A DNA stretch of 6,312 bases from DATLGD01 sp035540755 (GCA_035540755.1 DATLGD010000220.1:1-6312); one strand, 5' to 3'. Shown: positions 1-5,965, counted from the stretch's first letter. Translations and numbers: made by a program. The notes: generated by a model from the sequence alone, not told the origin.

Positions 1-1926
1 ATCGTCGCCGGCGACGTCCCGGAGTCGCTCAAGGACAAGCGCGTCGTCGCGCTCGACCTCGGCGCGATGGTGGCCGGCGCGAAGTACCGCGGCGAGTTCG
101 AGGAGCGGCTCAAGGCCGTCCTGTCGGAGATCACGTCCTCCGACGGCCAGATCATCACCTTCCTCGACGAGCTCCACACCGTCGTCGGCGCCGGCAAGGC
201 CGAGGGCTCGATGGACGCGGGCAACATGCTCAAGCCGATGCTCGCCCGCGGCGAGCTGCGCATGGTCGGCGCCACCACGCTCGACGAGTACCGCACCGGC
301 ATCGAGAAGGACCCCGCCCTCGAGCGGCGCTTCCAGCAGGTGTTCGTCGGCGAGCCGAGCGTCGAGGACACCGTCGCCATCCTGCGCGGGCTGAAGGGCC
401 GGTACGAGGCCCACCACGGCGTGGCCATCACCGACGGTGCGCTCGTGGCGGCGGCGGCGCTGTCCGACCGGTACATCCCGAGCCGGCAGCTGCCGGACAA
501 GGCGATCGACCTCGTCGACGAGGCCGCCTCGCGCCTGCGCATGGAGATCGACAGCCGGCCGGTCGAGATCGACGAGCTGCAGCGCGCGGTCGACCGGATG
601 CGCATGGAGGAGCTCGCTCTCGAGCGCGAGACCGACGACGCCTCCAAGGAGCGGCTCGAGGAGCTGCGCCGCGAGCTCGCCGACCGGCAGGAGGAGCTGA
701 AGGGGCTGGTCGGCCGCTGGGAGCGGGAGAAGAGCGGGCTCAACCGCCTGGGCGAGCTGAAGAAGCGGCTCGACGAGCTGCAGACCGAGGCCGAGCGGGC
801 CTCGCGCGACGGCGATCTCGAGGCCGCCTCGCGCCTGCAGTACGCCGAGATCCCGGCCGTGCAGAAGGAGCTCGCCGAGGCCACCGACGCCGCCGAGCAC
901 CGCGAGGCGATGGTCAAGGAGCAGGTCGGCCCGGACGACGTCGCCGAGGTCGTCTCGGCCTGGACCGGCATCCCCGCGGGCCGGATGCTCGAGGGGGAGA
1001 CCGCCAAGCTGCTGCGCATGGAGGACGCGATCGGCTCGCGCCTGGTCGGGCAGCGGGACGCCGTCGTCGCCGTCAGCGACGCGGTGCGCCGGGCGCGGGC
1101 CGGCATCTCCGACCCGGACCGGCCGACCGGCTCGTTCCTGTTCCTCGGCCCGACCGGGGTCGGCAAGACCGAGCTGGCCAAGGCGCTGGCGGCGTTCCTG
1201 TTCGACGACGAGCGGGCGATGACCCGCATCGACATGAGCGAGTACGGCGAGAAGCACTCGGTCGCGCGGCTGGTCGGCGCGCCTCCCGGCTACGTCGGCT
1301 ACGAGAGCGGCGGGCAGCTGACCGAGGCCGTGCGGCGGCGCCCCTACGCGGTGGTGCTGCTCGACGAGGTCGAGAAGGCGCACCCGGATGTCTTCGACGT
1401 CCTGCTGCAGGTGCTCGACGACGGCCGGCTCACCGACGGCCAGGGCCGCACCGTCGACTTCCGCAACACGATCCTCGTGCTGACCAGCAACCTGGGCTCG
1501 GCCTACGTCAGCGACCCGCTGCTCACCTCGGACCAGCGCAAGGACAAGGTCCTGGACGTCGTGCGCGCGACCTTCAAGCCCGAGTTCGTCAACCGCCTCG
1601 ACGACGTCATCGTGTTCGACGCGCTCGGCACCGACGAGCTGACCCGCATCGTCGACCTGCAGGTGCAGGCGCTCGCCGAGCGGCTGCGCAGCCGGCGGCT
1701 GACGCTGACGGTCACCGACCCGGCTCGCGAGTGGCTGGCCCTGGCCGGTTTCGACCCGCTGTACGGCGCCCGCCCGCTGCGCCGCCTGGTGCAGAAGGCG
1801 ATCGGCGACACCCTCGCGAGGGCGCTGCTGGCCGGCGAGGTGCGCGACGGCGACGAGGTGGTCGTCGACAAGGCGCCCGACGCCGACGCGCTGACGGTCC
1901 GTGCCGCCGCCCACACCGACGTCTGA
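1..1926 (+). CDS. clpB: ClpB chaperone (AAA+ disaggregase), 5'-truncated by window edge
   Basis: ATP-driven cytosolic disaggregase that threads aggregated proteins through a hexameric pore together with DnaK/DnaJ/GrpE. The frame is open from base 1 and ends in TGA at 1924-1926, giving 641 visible residues; the family is about 860-870 aa, so the N-domain and the first Walker A lie outside. Visible parts, numbered from base 1: NBD1 Walker B FLDE (D56, E57) and arginine-finger segment ERRF (R109-R110); a long charged coiled-coil M-domain (about 190-310), which marks ClpB rather than ClpA; NBD2 Walker A GPTGVGKT (K389), pore loop GYVGYE (Y431), Walker B LLDE (D455, E456) and sensor-2 GARPLRR (R591). 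All visible motifs are intact. The ATG at base 67 is internal, not a start. The gene appears to stand alone at its 3' end, followed 6 bp later by a hairpin. Its promoter, and any heat-shock control, is outside the window. Confidence 0.97.
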   Translation: MVAGDVPESLKDKRVVALDLGAMVAGAKYRGEFEERLKAVLSEITSSDGQIITFLDELHTVVGAGKAEGSMDAGNMLKPMLARGELRMVGATTLDEYRTGIEKDPALERRFQQVFVGEPSVEDTVAILRGLKGRYEAHHGVAITDGALVAAAALSDRYIPSRQLPDKAIDLVDEAASRLRMEIDSRPVEIDELQRAVDRMRMEELALERETDDASKERLEELRRELADRQEELKGLVGRWEREKSGLNRLGELKKRLDELQTEAERASRDGDLEAASRLQYAEIPAVQKELAEATDAAEHREAMVKEQVGPDDVAEVVSAWTGIPAGRMLEGETAKLLRMEDAIGSRLVGQRDAVVAVSDAVRRARAGISDPDRPTGSFLFLGPTGVGKTELAKALAAFLFDDERAMTRIDMSEYGEKHSVARLVGAPPGYVGYESGGQLTEAVRRRPYAVVLLDEVEKAHPDVFDVLLQVLDDGRLTDGQGRTVDFRNTILVLTSNLGSAYVSDPLLTSDQRKDKVLDVVRATFKPEFVNRLDDVIVFDALGTDELTRIVDLQVQALAERLRSRRLTLTVTDPAREWLALAGFDPLYGARPLRRLVQKAIGDTLARALLAGEVRDGDEVVVDKAPDADALTVRAAAHTDV

Positions 1927-1931
1927 CCTTC

Positions 1932-1975
1932 GCGTCAGAGCCCGCCAGCCTGCCTGTGCTCCGGAACTCTGACGC
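1932..1975. terminator. 44-bp hairpin after clpB, copy 1 of a repeated terminator-like element
   Basis: Perfect 9-bp outer arms, GCGTCAGAG (1932-1940) and CTCTGACGC (1967-1975), enclose a 26-nt interior that pairs only weakly. It starts 6 bp after the clpB stop and ends 11 bp before the stop of a leftward short frame, so it is placed to end transcription from both sides. There is no T tract, which is common for actinobacterial terminators. It matches the hairpin core at 2564-2607 in length, arm ends and a shared right-hand segment (TGCTCCGG, two variable bases, CTCTGACGCA). The inner mismatches suggest it has decayed relative to that copy. Confidence 0.6.
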
Positions 1976-1986
1976 AGAGAAGGGTC

Positions 1987-2124
1987 TCAGCTCGGGGTCA
2001 CGCGAAACCGAAGGCAGGGCGTGACCTCGACGACGCCGGCGCCGTACCGCTCGTCCAGGGCGGCGCGCTGCGCGTCGGTGACGGCGACGACGCCCAGCTC
2101 GACGACGCCGCGCGTCTCGGACAC
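1987..2124 (-). CDS. Short ORF, possible C-terminal remnant of a broken gene
   Basis: Not recognised. From a GTG at 2122-2124 to a TGA at 1987-1989, this minus-strand frame encodes 45 residues containing GVVELGVVAVTDAQRAALDE followed by RYGAGVVEV. Almost all codons end in G or C, and the residues look like a real strand-helix-strand piece. No ribosome binding site is visible before this GTG. The same frame stays open to a GTG at 2200-2202, but codons between 2125 and 2202 often end in A or T, which is unlike real genes here. A neighbouring minus frame over about 2130-2190 (containing SLFSGAAADLGLEA) has better codon composition. This suggests a frameshifted or truncated gene whose intact part is lost. 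It runs leftward, convergent with clpB and divergent from the PIN gene. It could instead be a small intact protein or chance; confidence is low. Confidence 0.35.
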   Translation of the reverse strand: MSETRGVVELGVVAVTDAQRAALDERYGAGVVEVTPCLRFRVTPS

Positions 2125-2225
2125 CGAGCCGAGAGGTGGCTTCCAGGCCCAGATCGGCGGCGGCGCCCGAGAACAAGCTCGTCCTGCACCGGAGGTGCTC
2201 ACCGGGGCGGGCCGGGAACAGCAGC

Positions 2226-2705
2226 GTGAGCGCCGGCATCACCCTCGACGCCGGCGCGCTGATCGCCCTGGACCGCGACGACCGGCGGGTCGTCACGCTG
2301 CTGGCCCGGACCACGGAGACGTGCGCCGCGGTGACGGTCCCGGCTGGTGCGCTGGCGCAGGCGGTGCGAGACCCGGCTCGCCAGGTCCGGCTGTCCCGGC
2401 TGCTGCGCCGGCCCGACCCCGACGTCGTTCCGCTCGACCGGGTCGACGCGACGGCCGTCGGGCGGCTGCTCGTGGTCAGCGGCACCGCGGACGTCGTCGA
2501 CACGCACGTGGTGCTGTGCGCCCGGTGTCCCTCTGACCCTGCCCGCCCCCTGGGATACCCCTTGCGTCAGAGCCCCGGAGCGCGAGGCTGCTCCGGGGCT
2601 CTGACGCAACAGGCTCAGCGGGTGCGGACCAGCTGCACCGTCCACGTGGAGCCGAAGTGGTCGGCCACGCACGTCGACCGCGCGCCGGCGCCCTTGCGGC
2701 CGTAG
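2226..2705 (+). CDS. PIN-domain (VapC-like) ribonuclease toxin, degraded 3' end, no antitoxin seen
   Basis: PIN domains are Mg2+-dependent RNases that bind metal through a few acidic residues; VapC toxins cut tRNA or rRNA. From GTG 2226 (weak GGGA about 10 nt upstream) the protein starts with a short lead into the PIN motif TLDAGALIALDR (D8), has VTVPAGALAQAV, then GTADVVDTHVVLCAR (D89, D92) and SDPA (D104). This is the actinobacterial VapC-like layout. In relatives as I know them, CAR is followed by about six more residues ending in VVT before SDP; here only C-P intervenes, so the last core strand seems deleted. No stop follows the domain. The frame runs on through the hairpin at 2562-2609 and 91 bp antisense into the next gene, ending at TAG 2703-2705, giving 159 aa against a usual 125-135. 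An upstream start at 2136 is possible but adds non-conserved sequence. No antitoxin frame is visible upstream. The product is probably inactive or a pseudogene. Confidence 0.6.
   Translation: MSAGITLDAGALIALDRDDRRVVTLLARTTETCAAVTVPAGALAQAVRDPARQVRLSRLLRRPDPDVVPLDRVDATAVGRLLVVSGTADVVDTHVVLCARCPSDPARPLGYPLRQSPGARGCSGALTQQAQRVRTSCTVHVEPKWSATHVDRAPAPLRP
2562..2609. terminator. Perfect 19-bp hairpin between convergent genes, copy 2 of the repeated element
   Basis: The arms TTGCGTCAGAGCCCCGGAG (2562-2580) and 2591-2609 are exact reverse complements around a 10-nt loop (2581-2590). The element ends 5 bp beyond the stop of the leftward secreted-protein gene (2615) and lies downstream of the PIN domain, so it can act as a bidirectional terminator. 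On the plus strand the stem is preceded by CCCCTT and followed by CAACAGG, with no T tract. Its inner 44 bp match the hairpin at 1932-1975 at 33 of 44 positions by my count. It also lies inside the read-through frame of the PIN gene, which supports that gene being damaged at its 3' end. Confidence 0.8.
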
Positions 2706-2923
2706 TCCTTCTCGTACTGGACCTGGCCGCCGGAGGTGACGAGCAGGTGCTCTGTGACGTAGCCGGCGGCGTGGTCGACGCCCCACCAGCTCGAGCCGTT
2801 GCTGCGCTCGATGATCCGGCCGTCCTGGCAGGCCAGCTGCATGCGCTCCGACGACGCCGAGGCCGGCGCAGCGAGTGCCGGGACCAGCGTCAGGCCTGCG
2901 GCGACGGCCAGGAGGCGCCTCAC
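2615..2923 (-). CDS. Small secreted protein with two cysteines, function unknown
   Basis: A 102-aa protein of unrecognised function that is probably exported by the Sec route. The start chosen is the GTG at 2921-2923, which overlaps the upstream gene's TGA as GTGA. It is preferred because it places a textbook signal peptide exactly at the N-terminus: MRRLLAVAAGLTLVPALA, then a likely cleavage site near ASA-SS (about residue 23). Longer versions reading back to about 3049 would bury the signal and overlap the upstream gene. The mature part, about 79 aa, holds C-Q-D-G near its start and STCVADH near its end. This one cysteine pair could form a disulfide, a layout seen in many small secreted actinobacterial proteins. 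It is rich in Gly, aromatic and polar residues (SSWWGVDH, QVQYEKDYGRK) and has no catalytic motif I recognise. Translation is probably coupled to the upstream membrane protein. The gene is followed 5 bp later by a strong hairpin. Confidence 0.75.
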   Translation of the reverse strand: MRRLLAVAAGLTLVPALAAPASASSERMQLACQDGRIIERSNGSSWWGVDHAAGYVTEHLLVTSGGQVQYEKDYGRKGAGARSTCVADHFGSTWTVQLVRTR

Positions 2924-3150
2924 CCGACGGCCTTGCGACAGCGCAGGTGCGCGACGCCCAGGTAGATCGACAGCGCGATCAGGACCAGCACCGAGACCGC
3001 GAACACGACGTAGTTGGCGGTGTTGAGCCACGCCGGCAGCCCGCCCCACGGACCCTCGTGGTGCTGGCCGATCAGGCCACCGAGCAGGTAGCTCCCCGAG
3101 AAGACGGCGAACACCGCCCCGACGGCGCGGTAAGGATGACGAGCGATCAC
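2920..3150 (-). CDS. Small two-helix membrane protein, function unknown
   Basis: A 76-aa integral membrane protein that I do not recognise. The start is the GTG at 3148-3150, preceded five bases upstream by an excellent ribosome binding site (GAAGGGGG on the minus strand, 3156-3163). The frame extends upstream to 3225, but that part has no such site. Two hydrophobic segments are clear: residues about 9-28 (AVGAVFAVFSGSYLLGGLIG) and about 45-68 (ANYVVFAVSVLVLIALSIYL within it). They are separated by a short polar loop, QHHEGPWGGLPAWLNT, with two adjacent histidines. The C-terminal tail is basic (HLRCRKAVG), which by the positive-inside rule suggests both ends are cytoplasmic. It is the first gene of an operon with the secreted-protein gene (GTGA overlap, 2920-2923) and is divergent from the histidine kinase. 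A role at the envelope, perhaps in helping or anchoring the secreted partner, is only inferred from context. Confidence 0.75.
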   Translation of the reverse strand: MIARHPYRAVGAVFAVFSGSYLLGGLIGQHHEGPWGGLPAWLNTANYVVFAVSVLVLIALSIYLGVAHLRCRKAVG

Positions 3151-3155
3151 GAGAG

Positions 3156-3163
3156 CCCCCTTC
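3156..3163 (-). promoter_or_regulatory. Ribosome binding site deciding the membrane-protein start
   Basis: The minus strand reads GAAGGGGG, then CTCTC, then GTG. The site closely matches the anti-16S sequence at ideal spacing, and fixes the start at 3150 rather than the longer open frame to 3225. Confidence 0.75.
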
Positions 3164-3167
3164 GGAT

Positions 3168-3187
3168 CGCGGACCCCTTGGTCCGCG
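3168..3187. promoter_or_regulatory. 8-bp perfect hairpin or dyad next to the ribosome binding site
   Basis: The arms CGCGGACC (3168-3175) and GGTCCGCG (3180-3187) are exact reverse complements around a 4-nt loop. In the leftward transcript the stem ends 4 nt before the ribosome binding site of the membrane-protein gene; its AAGG loop also resembles a Shine-Dalgarno core. It could be a leader hairpin modulating translation or an operator dyad. The structure is seen; the function is inferred. Confidence 0.4.
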
Positions 3188-3234
3188 CTGCCGCCGACCG
3201 TGCCGTGGCGGCCCCGCCCGGTCACGAGGCGGCG

Positions 3235-3253
3235 GTCCCGGTGCGACCGGGAC
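3235..3253. promoter_or_regulatory. 19-nt inverted repeat in the divergent intergenic region, candidate operator
   Basis: GTCCCGGT (3235-3242) and ACCGGGAC (3246-3253) form a perfect dyad around GCG, 67 bp upstream of the kinase ATG and 85 bp from the start of the divergent gene. It is followed by the 10-bp palindrome CCCGGCCGGG at 3259-3268. A dimeric regulator such as the LuxR-type response regulator encoded here could bind it, but no consensus supports that, and no convincing -10 or -35 box is visible on either strand of 3151-3320. Confidence 0.35.
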
Positions 3254-3320
3254 GACCTCCCGGCCGGGGCAGGACGGCGAAGGGGCTGACAGTGCCGCCT
3301 CCCGGCGTCACCATCGGCGC

Positions 3321-5297
3321 ATGGGTCTTGGACGCGCTGCCGGACGCGCGCGTCGCCTCGCGCTGCTTCTCGGGCTCGTGGCCGTCACGGGTGCGTTCGC
3401 CGACGTGGCGCTGCAGGTGGCGGACGGCGCCGGTCGCGAGTTGCTCACGGACAACACCACCAGCGGCGATGTCGTCGCGATCGGCTACGGCCTCGCCGGC
3501 GTCTACCTGGCCCGGGCCCGGCCGCGCAACGCGGTCGGCTGGGTGCTGCTCGCCGTCGCGGTGGTGCAGGGGCTGACCGGCCTGGCCCATGGCTGGGCGG
3601 TGTGGTCCGACCCGCTGCCCGGGCGCACCTTCGCCGCCTGGTGGACGTCGTGGACCTTCTTCCTCGGCTTCGGCCCGATCGCCACCGTGCTGGTGCTGCT
3701 CTACCCGTCCGGACGCGCCGGCCGGTGGCGGCGCCGGGTCGTGGCCGCCTCCCTCGGCGGCACGGTCCTGGTCGCGCTGTCGCTGGCCGTCGCCCCCGAC
3801 GCGGTCGACGACGTCGTCCCCGGGCTGGAGAACCCGGTCGCGGTGCCGGCGCTGATGCCGGTGCTGGCCATCGCCGGTGCGGCCATCCTGCTCCCGTGCG
3901 TGCTGCTCACGCTGCTCGACGCCGGCCGACGGGTCTGGCGCGGCAGCAGCCCCGAGCGGGAGCAGCTGCTGTGGTTGCTGACGGCCGCCGCCGTCGCCGT
4001 CGGCGGCAACTACCTGCCGCTCGGCCCGGCCGGTCTGCTGACCAGCGTCATCGTGCCCGTCGCCGTCGCCGTCGGCATCGTGCGCTACGCCCTGCTCGAC
4101 CTGCAGCTCCTCGTCCGGCGCACCCTGTTGTTCGGTGCGCTCACCGCGCTCGTGGTGGCCGTGTTCGTCCTGGCCACGGCCGGCCTGAGCGGCCTGGTCC
4201 CTGGCGACTCGCTGCCGGTCGCGGTGGCGGCCGGCCTCGTCGCCGTCGGGCTGCTGCCGGCCCGCGACGTCGTGCAGCGCGGCGTCGACCGTCTCGTCTA
4301 CGGCGAGCGGCGCGACCCGCTGCGAGCCGTCGCCAGCCTGGGCCGCGACGTCGCGCAGCACGACGACGGGCAGCTGCTGCCGCAGGTGCTGCGCACGATG
4401 GCGACGGCGGTGCGCTCGCCGCACGTTGCGCTGCACGACGCCGACGGCGCCGTGGTGGCCGAGACGGGCACCTCGACCGATGGCGAGCCGGCCGCCCTGC
4501 CGCTGCAGGTCGGCGGGCGCGCCGTCGGCTGCCTGGTGGTGGCGCCGCGCACCGCTCGGGACAGCTGGTCATCCGACGACCGGCGGCTGCTCGACCTGCT
4601 CGCGCAGCAGGTGGCCGTCGTGGTCCACGCAGCTGCGCTCAACGCAGAGCTGGCCGGTTCTCGCGACCGCGTGGTCGAAGCCACCGCACAGGAGCGCCGC
4701 CGGCTGCGCCAGGAGCTGCACGACGGGCTCGGGCCGGCGCTGTCAGGTATCGCGCTCGGGTTGGAGGCGACCGAGGCCGCCCTCGACGCAGCGCCGGTCC
4801 GCGCGGCCGCCCTGCTCGTCCGGCTGCGCGAGGAGACCCAGAGCGCCGGCCGTGAGGTGCGCCGCCTCGTCGAGGGGCTGCGCCCCGCCGCCCTCGACCG
4901 ACAGGAGCTCGCTGCCGCCCTCGCCGCGTTCGTCGAGGCGCTGCGCGACACCGGCCGCCTCGATGTCGTCCTCGTGCTGCCGGGTCAGCTGCCGCCGCTG
5001 GCGCCGGACGCTGACGCCGCGGCCTATCGCATCGTCACGGAGGCGGTGACCAACGTCGTGCGGCACAGCGGGGCCCGCACCTGCCGCGTGTCGGTGGAGG
5101 TGGACGGCGTAGGGCTCCGGATCGTGGTCGAGGACGACGGGCACGGCTTGCCCGCCCAGCCGCGCGACGGCGTCGGCCTGACCTCGATGCAGCGGCGGGC
5201 CGCCGAGCTCGGCGGCACCTGGGCGGCCGGTCCGCGCGAGGACGGCGGCACCCGGGTCGAGGTCGTGCTGCCGGTGGTGTCAGGGGTGCCGGCGTGA
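3321..5297 (+). CDS. Multi-pass membrane sensor histidine kinase, NarL-type (HisKA_3)
   Basis: 658-aa sensor kinase that autophosphorylates on histidine and passes the phosphate to the regulator encoded next. Residues 1 to about 310 contain roughly 8-10 hydrophobic segments (e.g. RRLALLLGLVAVTGAF; AVGWVLLAVAVVQGL; LFGALTALVVAVFVLATA), with the linker VGIVRYALLDLQLLVRRTLL that is typical of actinobacterial kinases of this build. Then come a juxtamembrane helix (VDRLVYGERRDPLRAVASLG), a probable GAF-like domain (about 335-440), a HisKA_3 dimerisation helix with ERRRLRQELHDGLGPALSGI (H467 the phospho-acceptor), and an HATPase domain: N-box EAVTNVVRHSGA (N578), G1 EDDGHGLP (D605-G609) and G2 GVGLTSM (617-623). 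All key residues are present. The signal sensed is unknown. Start ATG 3321 has no good ribosome binding site nearby (GAAGGGG lies about 35 nt upstream), so a leaderless or downstream start is possible. The stop overlaps the regulator start as GTGA, implying translational coupling. Confidence 0.93.
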   Translation: MGLGRAAGRARRLALLLGLVAVTGAFADVALQVADGAGRELLTDNTTSGDVVAIGYGLAGVYLARARPRNAVGWVLLAVAVVQGLTGLAHGWAVWSDPLPGRTFAAWWTSWTFFLGFGPIATVLVLLYPSGRAGRWRRRVVAASLGGTVLVALSLAVAPDAVDDVVPGLENPVAVPALMPVLAIAGAAILLPCVLLTLLDAGRRVWRGSSPEREQLLWLLTAAAVAVGGNYLPLGPAGLLTSVIVPVAVAVGIVRYALLDLQLLVRRTLLFGALTALVVAVFVLATAGLSGLVPGDSLPVAVAAGLVAVGLLPARDVVQRGVDRLVYGERRDPLRAVASLGRDVAQHDDGQLLPQVLRTMATAVRSPHVALHDADGAVVAETGTSTDGEPAALPLQVGGRAVGCLVVAPRTARDSWSSDDRRLLDLLAQQVAVVVHAAALNAELAGSRDRVVEATAQERRRLRQELHDGLGPALSGIALGLEATEAALDAAPVRAAALLVRLREETQSAGREVRRLVEGLRPAALDRQELAAALAAFVEALRDTGRLDVVLVLPGQLPPLAPDADAAAYRIVTEAVTNVVRHSGARTCRVSVEVDGVGLRIVVEDDGHGLPAQPRDGVGLTSMQRRAAELGGTWAAGPREDGGTRVEVVLPVVSGVPA

Positions 5298-5947
5298 TCC
5301 GCGTCGTCGTGGCCGACGACCACCCGGTGTTCCGCTACGGGCTGCTGGCCGTGCTCGACGGCGCCGACGGCATCGAGGCCGTCGGTGAGGCCGAGGACGG
5401 CGCGCAGCTGCTGGAGGTGGTCGAGCGCGAGCGGCCCGACGTCGTCGTCACCGACCTGCACATGTCCGGCCTCGACGGCGTCGCCGCCACCCGGGAGGTC
5501 CTGCAGCGCGCGCCGGCCACGGGGGTGCTGGTGCTCACGCTGCACGACGACGACGCCACGGTCGTCTCGGCGCTGCGGGCTGGGGCTCTCGGCTACCTGG
5601 TCAAGGGCGCCGACCGGGCCGAGATCGTGCGCGCGGTGGAGTCCGTCGCTGCCGGCCAGGCCGTCTACGGGCCGAGCGTCGCCAAGCGCATCGTCGGGTT
5701 CTACGCGGGAGCGACCGAGCGCTATGCCGCCGACGTCTTCCCGCAGCTGACCGTCCGCGAGCGGGAGGTGCTGGACCTCGTCGCCGCCGGCTGCGGCAAC
5801 CACGCGATCGCCGCGCGGCTGCACCTGTCGGAGAAGACGGTGCGCAACCACATCTCGGCGCTGCTGACCAAGGTGCAGGTCGACGCCCGGCCGGCACTGG
5901 TCGTCGCTGCCCGGGAGGCCGGTCTCGGCATCGCCGCGCCGTCCTGA
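5294..5947 (+). CDS. NarL/FixJ-family response regulator (REC + LuxR HTH)
   Basis: 217-aa DNA-binding response regulator, the evident partner of the kinase immediately upstream. The receiver domain (1 to about 120) has the acidic pair D8-D9 in VVVADDHPVFR, phospho-acceptor D54 in VVVTDLHMSGLDG, T82 (LVLTLHD) and K104 (GYLVKGA), so all the canonical phosphorylation residues are there. A linker leads to a LuxR-type helix-turn-helix (about 150-210): LTVREREVLDLVAAG, then IAARLHLSEKTVRNHISALL, with the recognition helix around SEKTVRNHI. Length is normal for NarL-type regulators. Start GTG 5294 is shared with the kinase stop (GTGA) and gives the family-standard N-terminus IRVVVADDH. Phosphorylation should promote dimerisation and binding at target promoters. 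Its targets are unknown; its own operon and the divergent membrane/secreted operon are the nearest candidates. Followed by a strong hairpin 18 bp after the stop. Confidence 0.95.
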   Translation: MIRVVVADDHPVFRYGLLAVLDGADGIEAVGEAEDGAQLLEVVERERPDVVVTDLHMSGLDGVAATREVLQRAPATGVLVLTLHDDDATVVSALRAGALGYLVKGADRAEIVRAVESVAAGQAVYGPSVAKRIVGFYAGATERYAADVFPQLTVREREVLDLVAAGCGNHAIAARLHLSEKTVRNHISALLTKVQVDARPALVVAAREAGLGIAAPS

Positions 5948-5965
5948 CGGTCGCCCCGTCACGTC

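Noticed and set aside
160..171. FLDE rather than FIDE in ClpB Walker B as an unusual residue
   Set aside because: Conservative Ile-to-Leu change; the catalytic Asp and Glu are intact.
1932..2607. The hairpin pair as ends of a small transposon
   Set aside because: The two copies are in the same orientation rather than inverted, no transposase lies between them and I see no target-site duplication.
2199..2786. A 195-codon minus-strand frame covering the PIN gene and hairpin
   Set aside because: No motif, Arg/Pro-rich, overlaps both the PIN domain and the 3' part of the secreted-protein gene, and passes through the terminator.
2615..3049. Longer version of the secreted protein starting near 3049
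   Set aside because: The extra N-terminus would overlap the membrane-protein gene by about 130 bp and bury an otherwise perfect signal peptide. GTG at 2923 is preferred.
3222..4436. A 404-codon open frame on the minus strand opposite the kinase gene
   Set aside because: It is antisense to a kinase frame with clear family motifs, and its translation is a low-complexity mix of Arg, Gln, His, Asp and Gly with no domain. This is the usual shadow in GC-rich DNA.
3602..4855. A 417-codon plus-strand frame inside the kinase gene
   Set aside because: The translation is almost all Arg, Ala, Gly and Pro, a frame-shifted reading of the kinase codons.
5024..5962. A 312-codon open frame on the minus strand opposite the kinase end and response regulator
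   Set aside because: Lies entirely over two well-supported genes, with biased composition and no recognisable motif.
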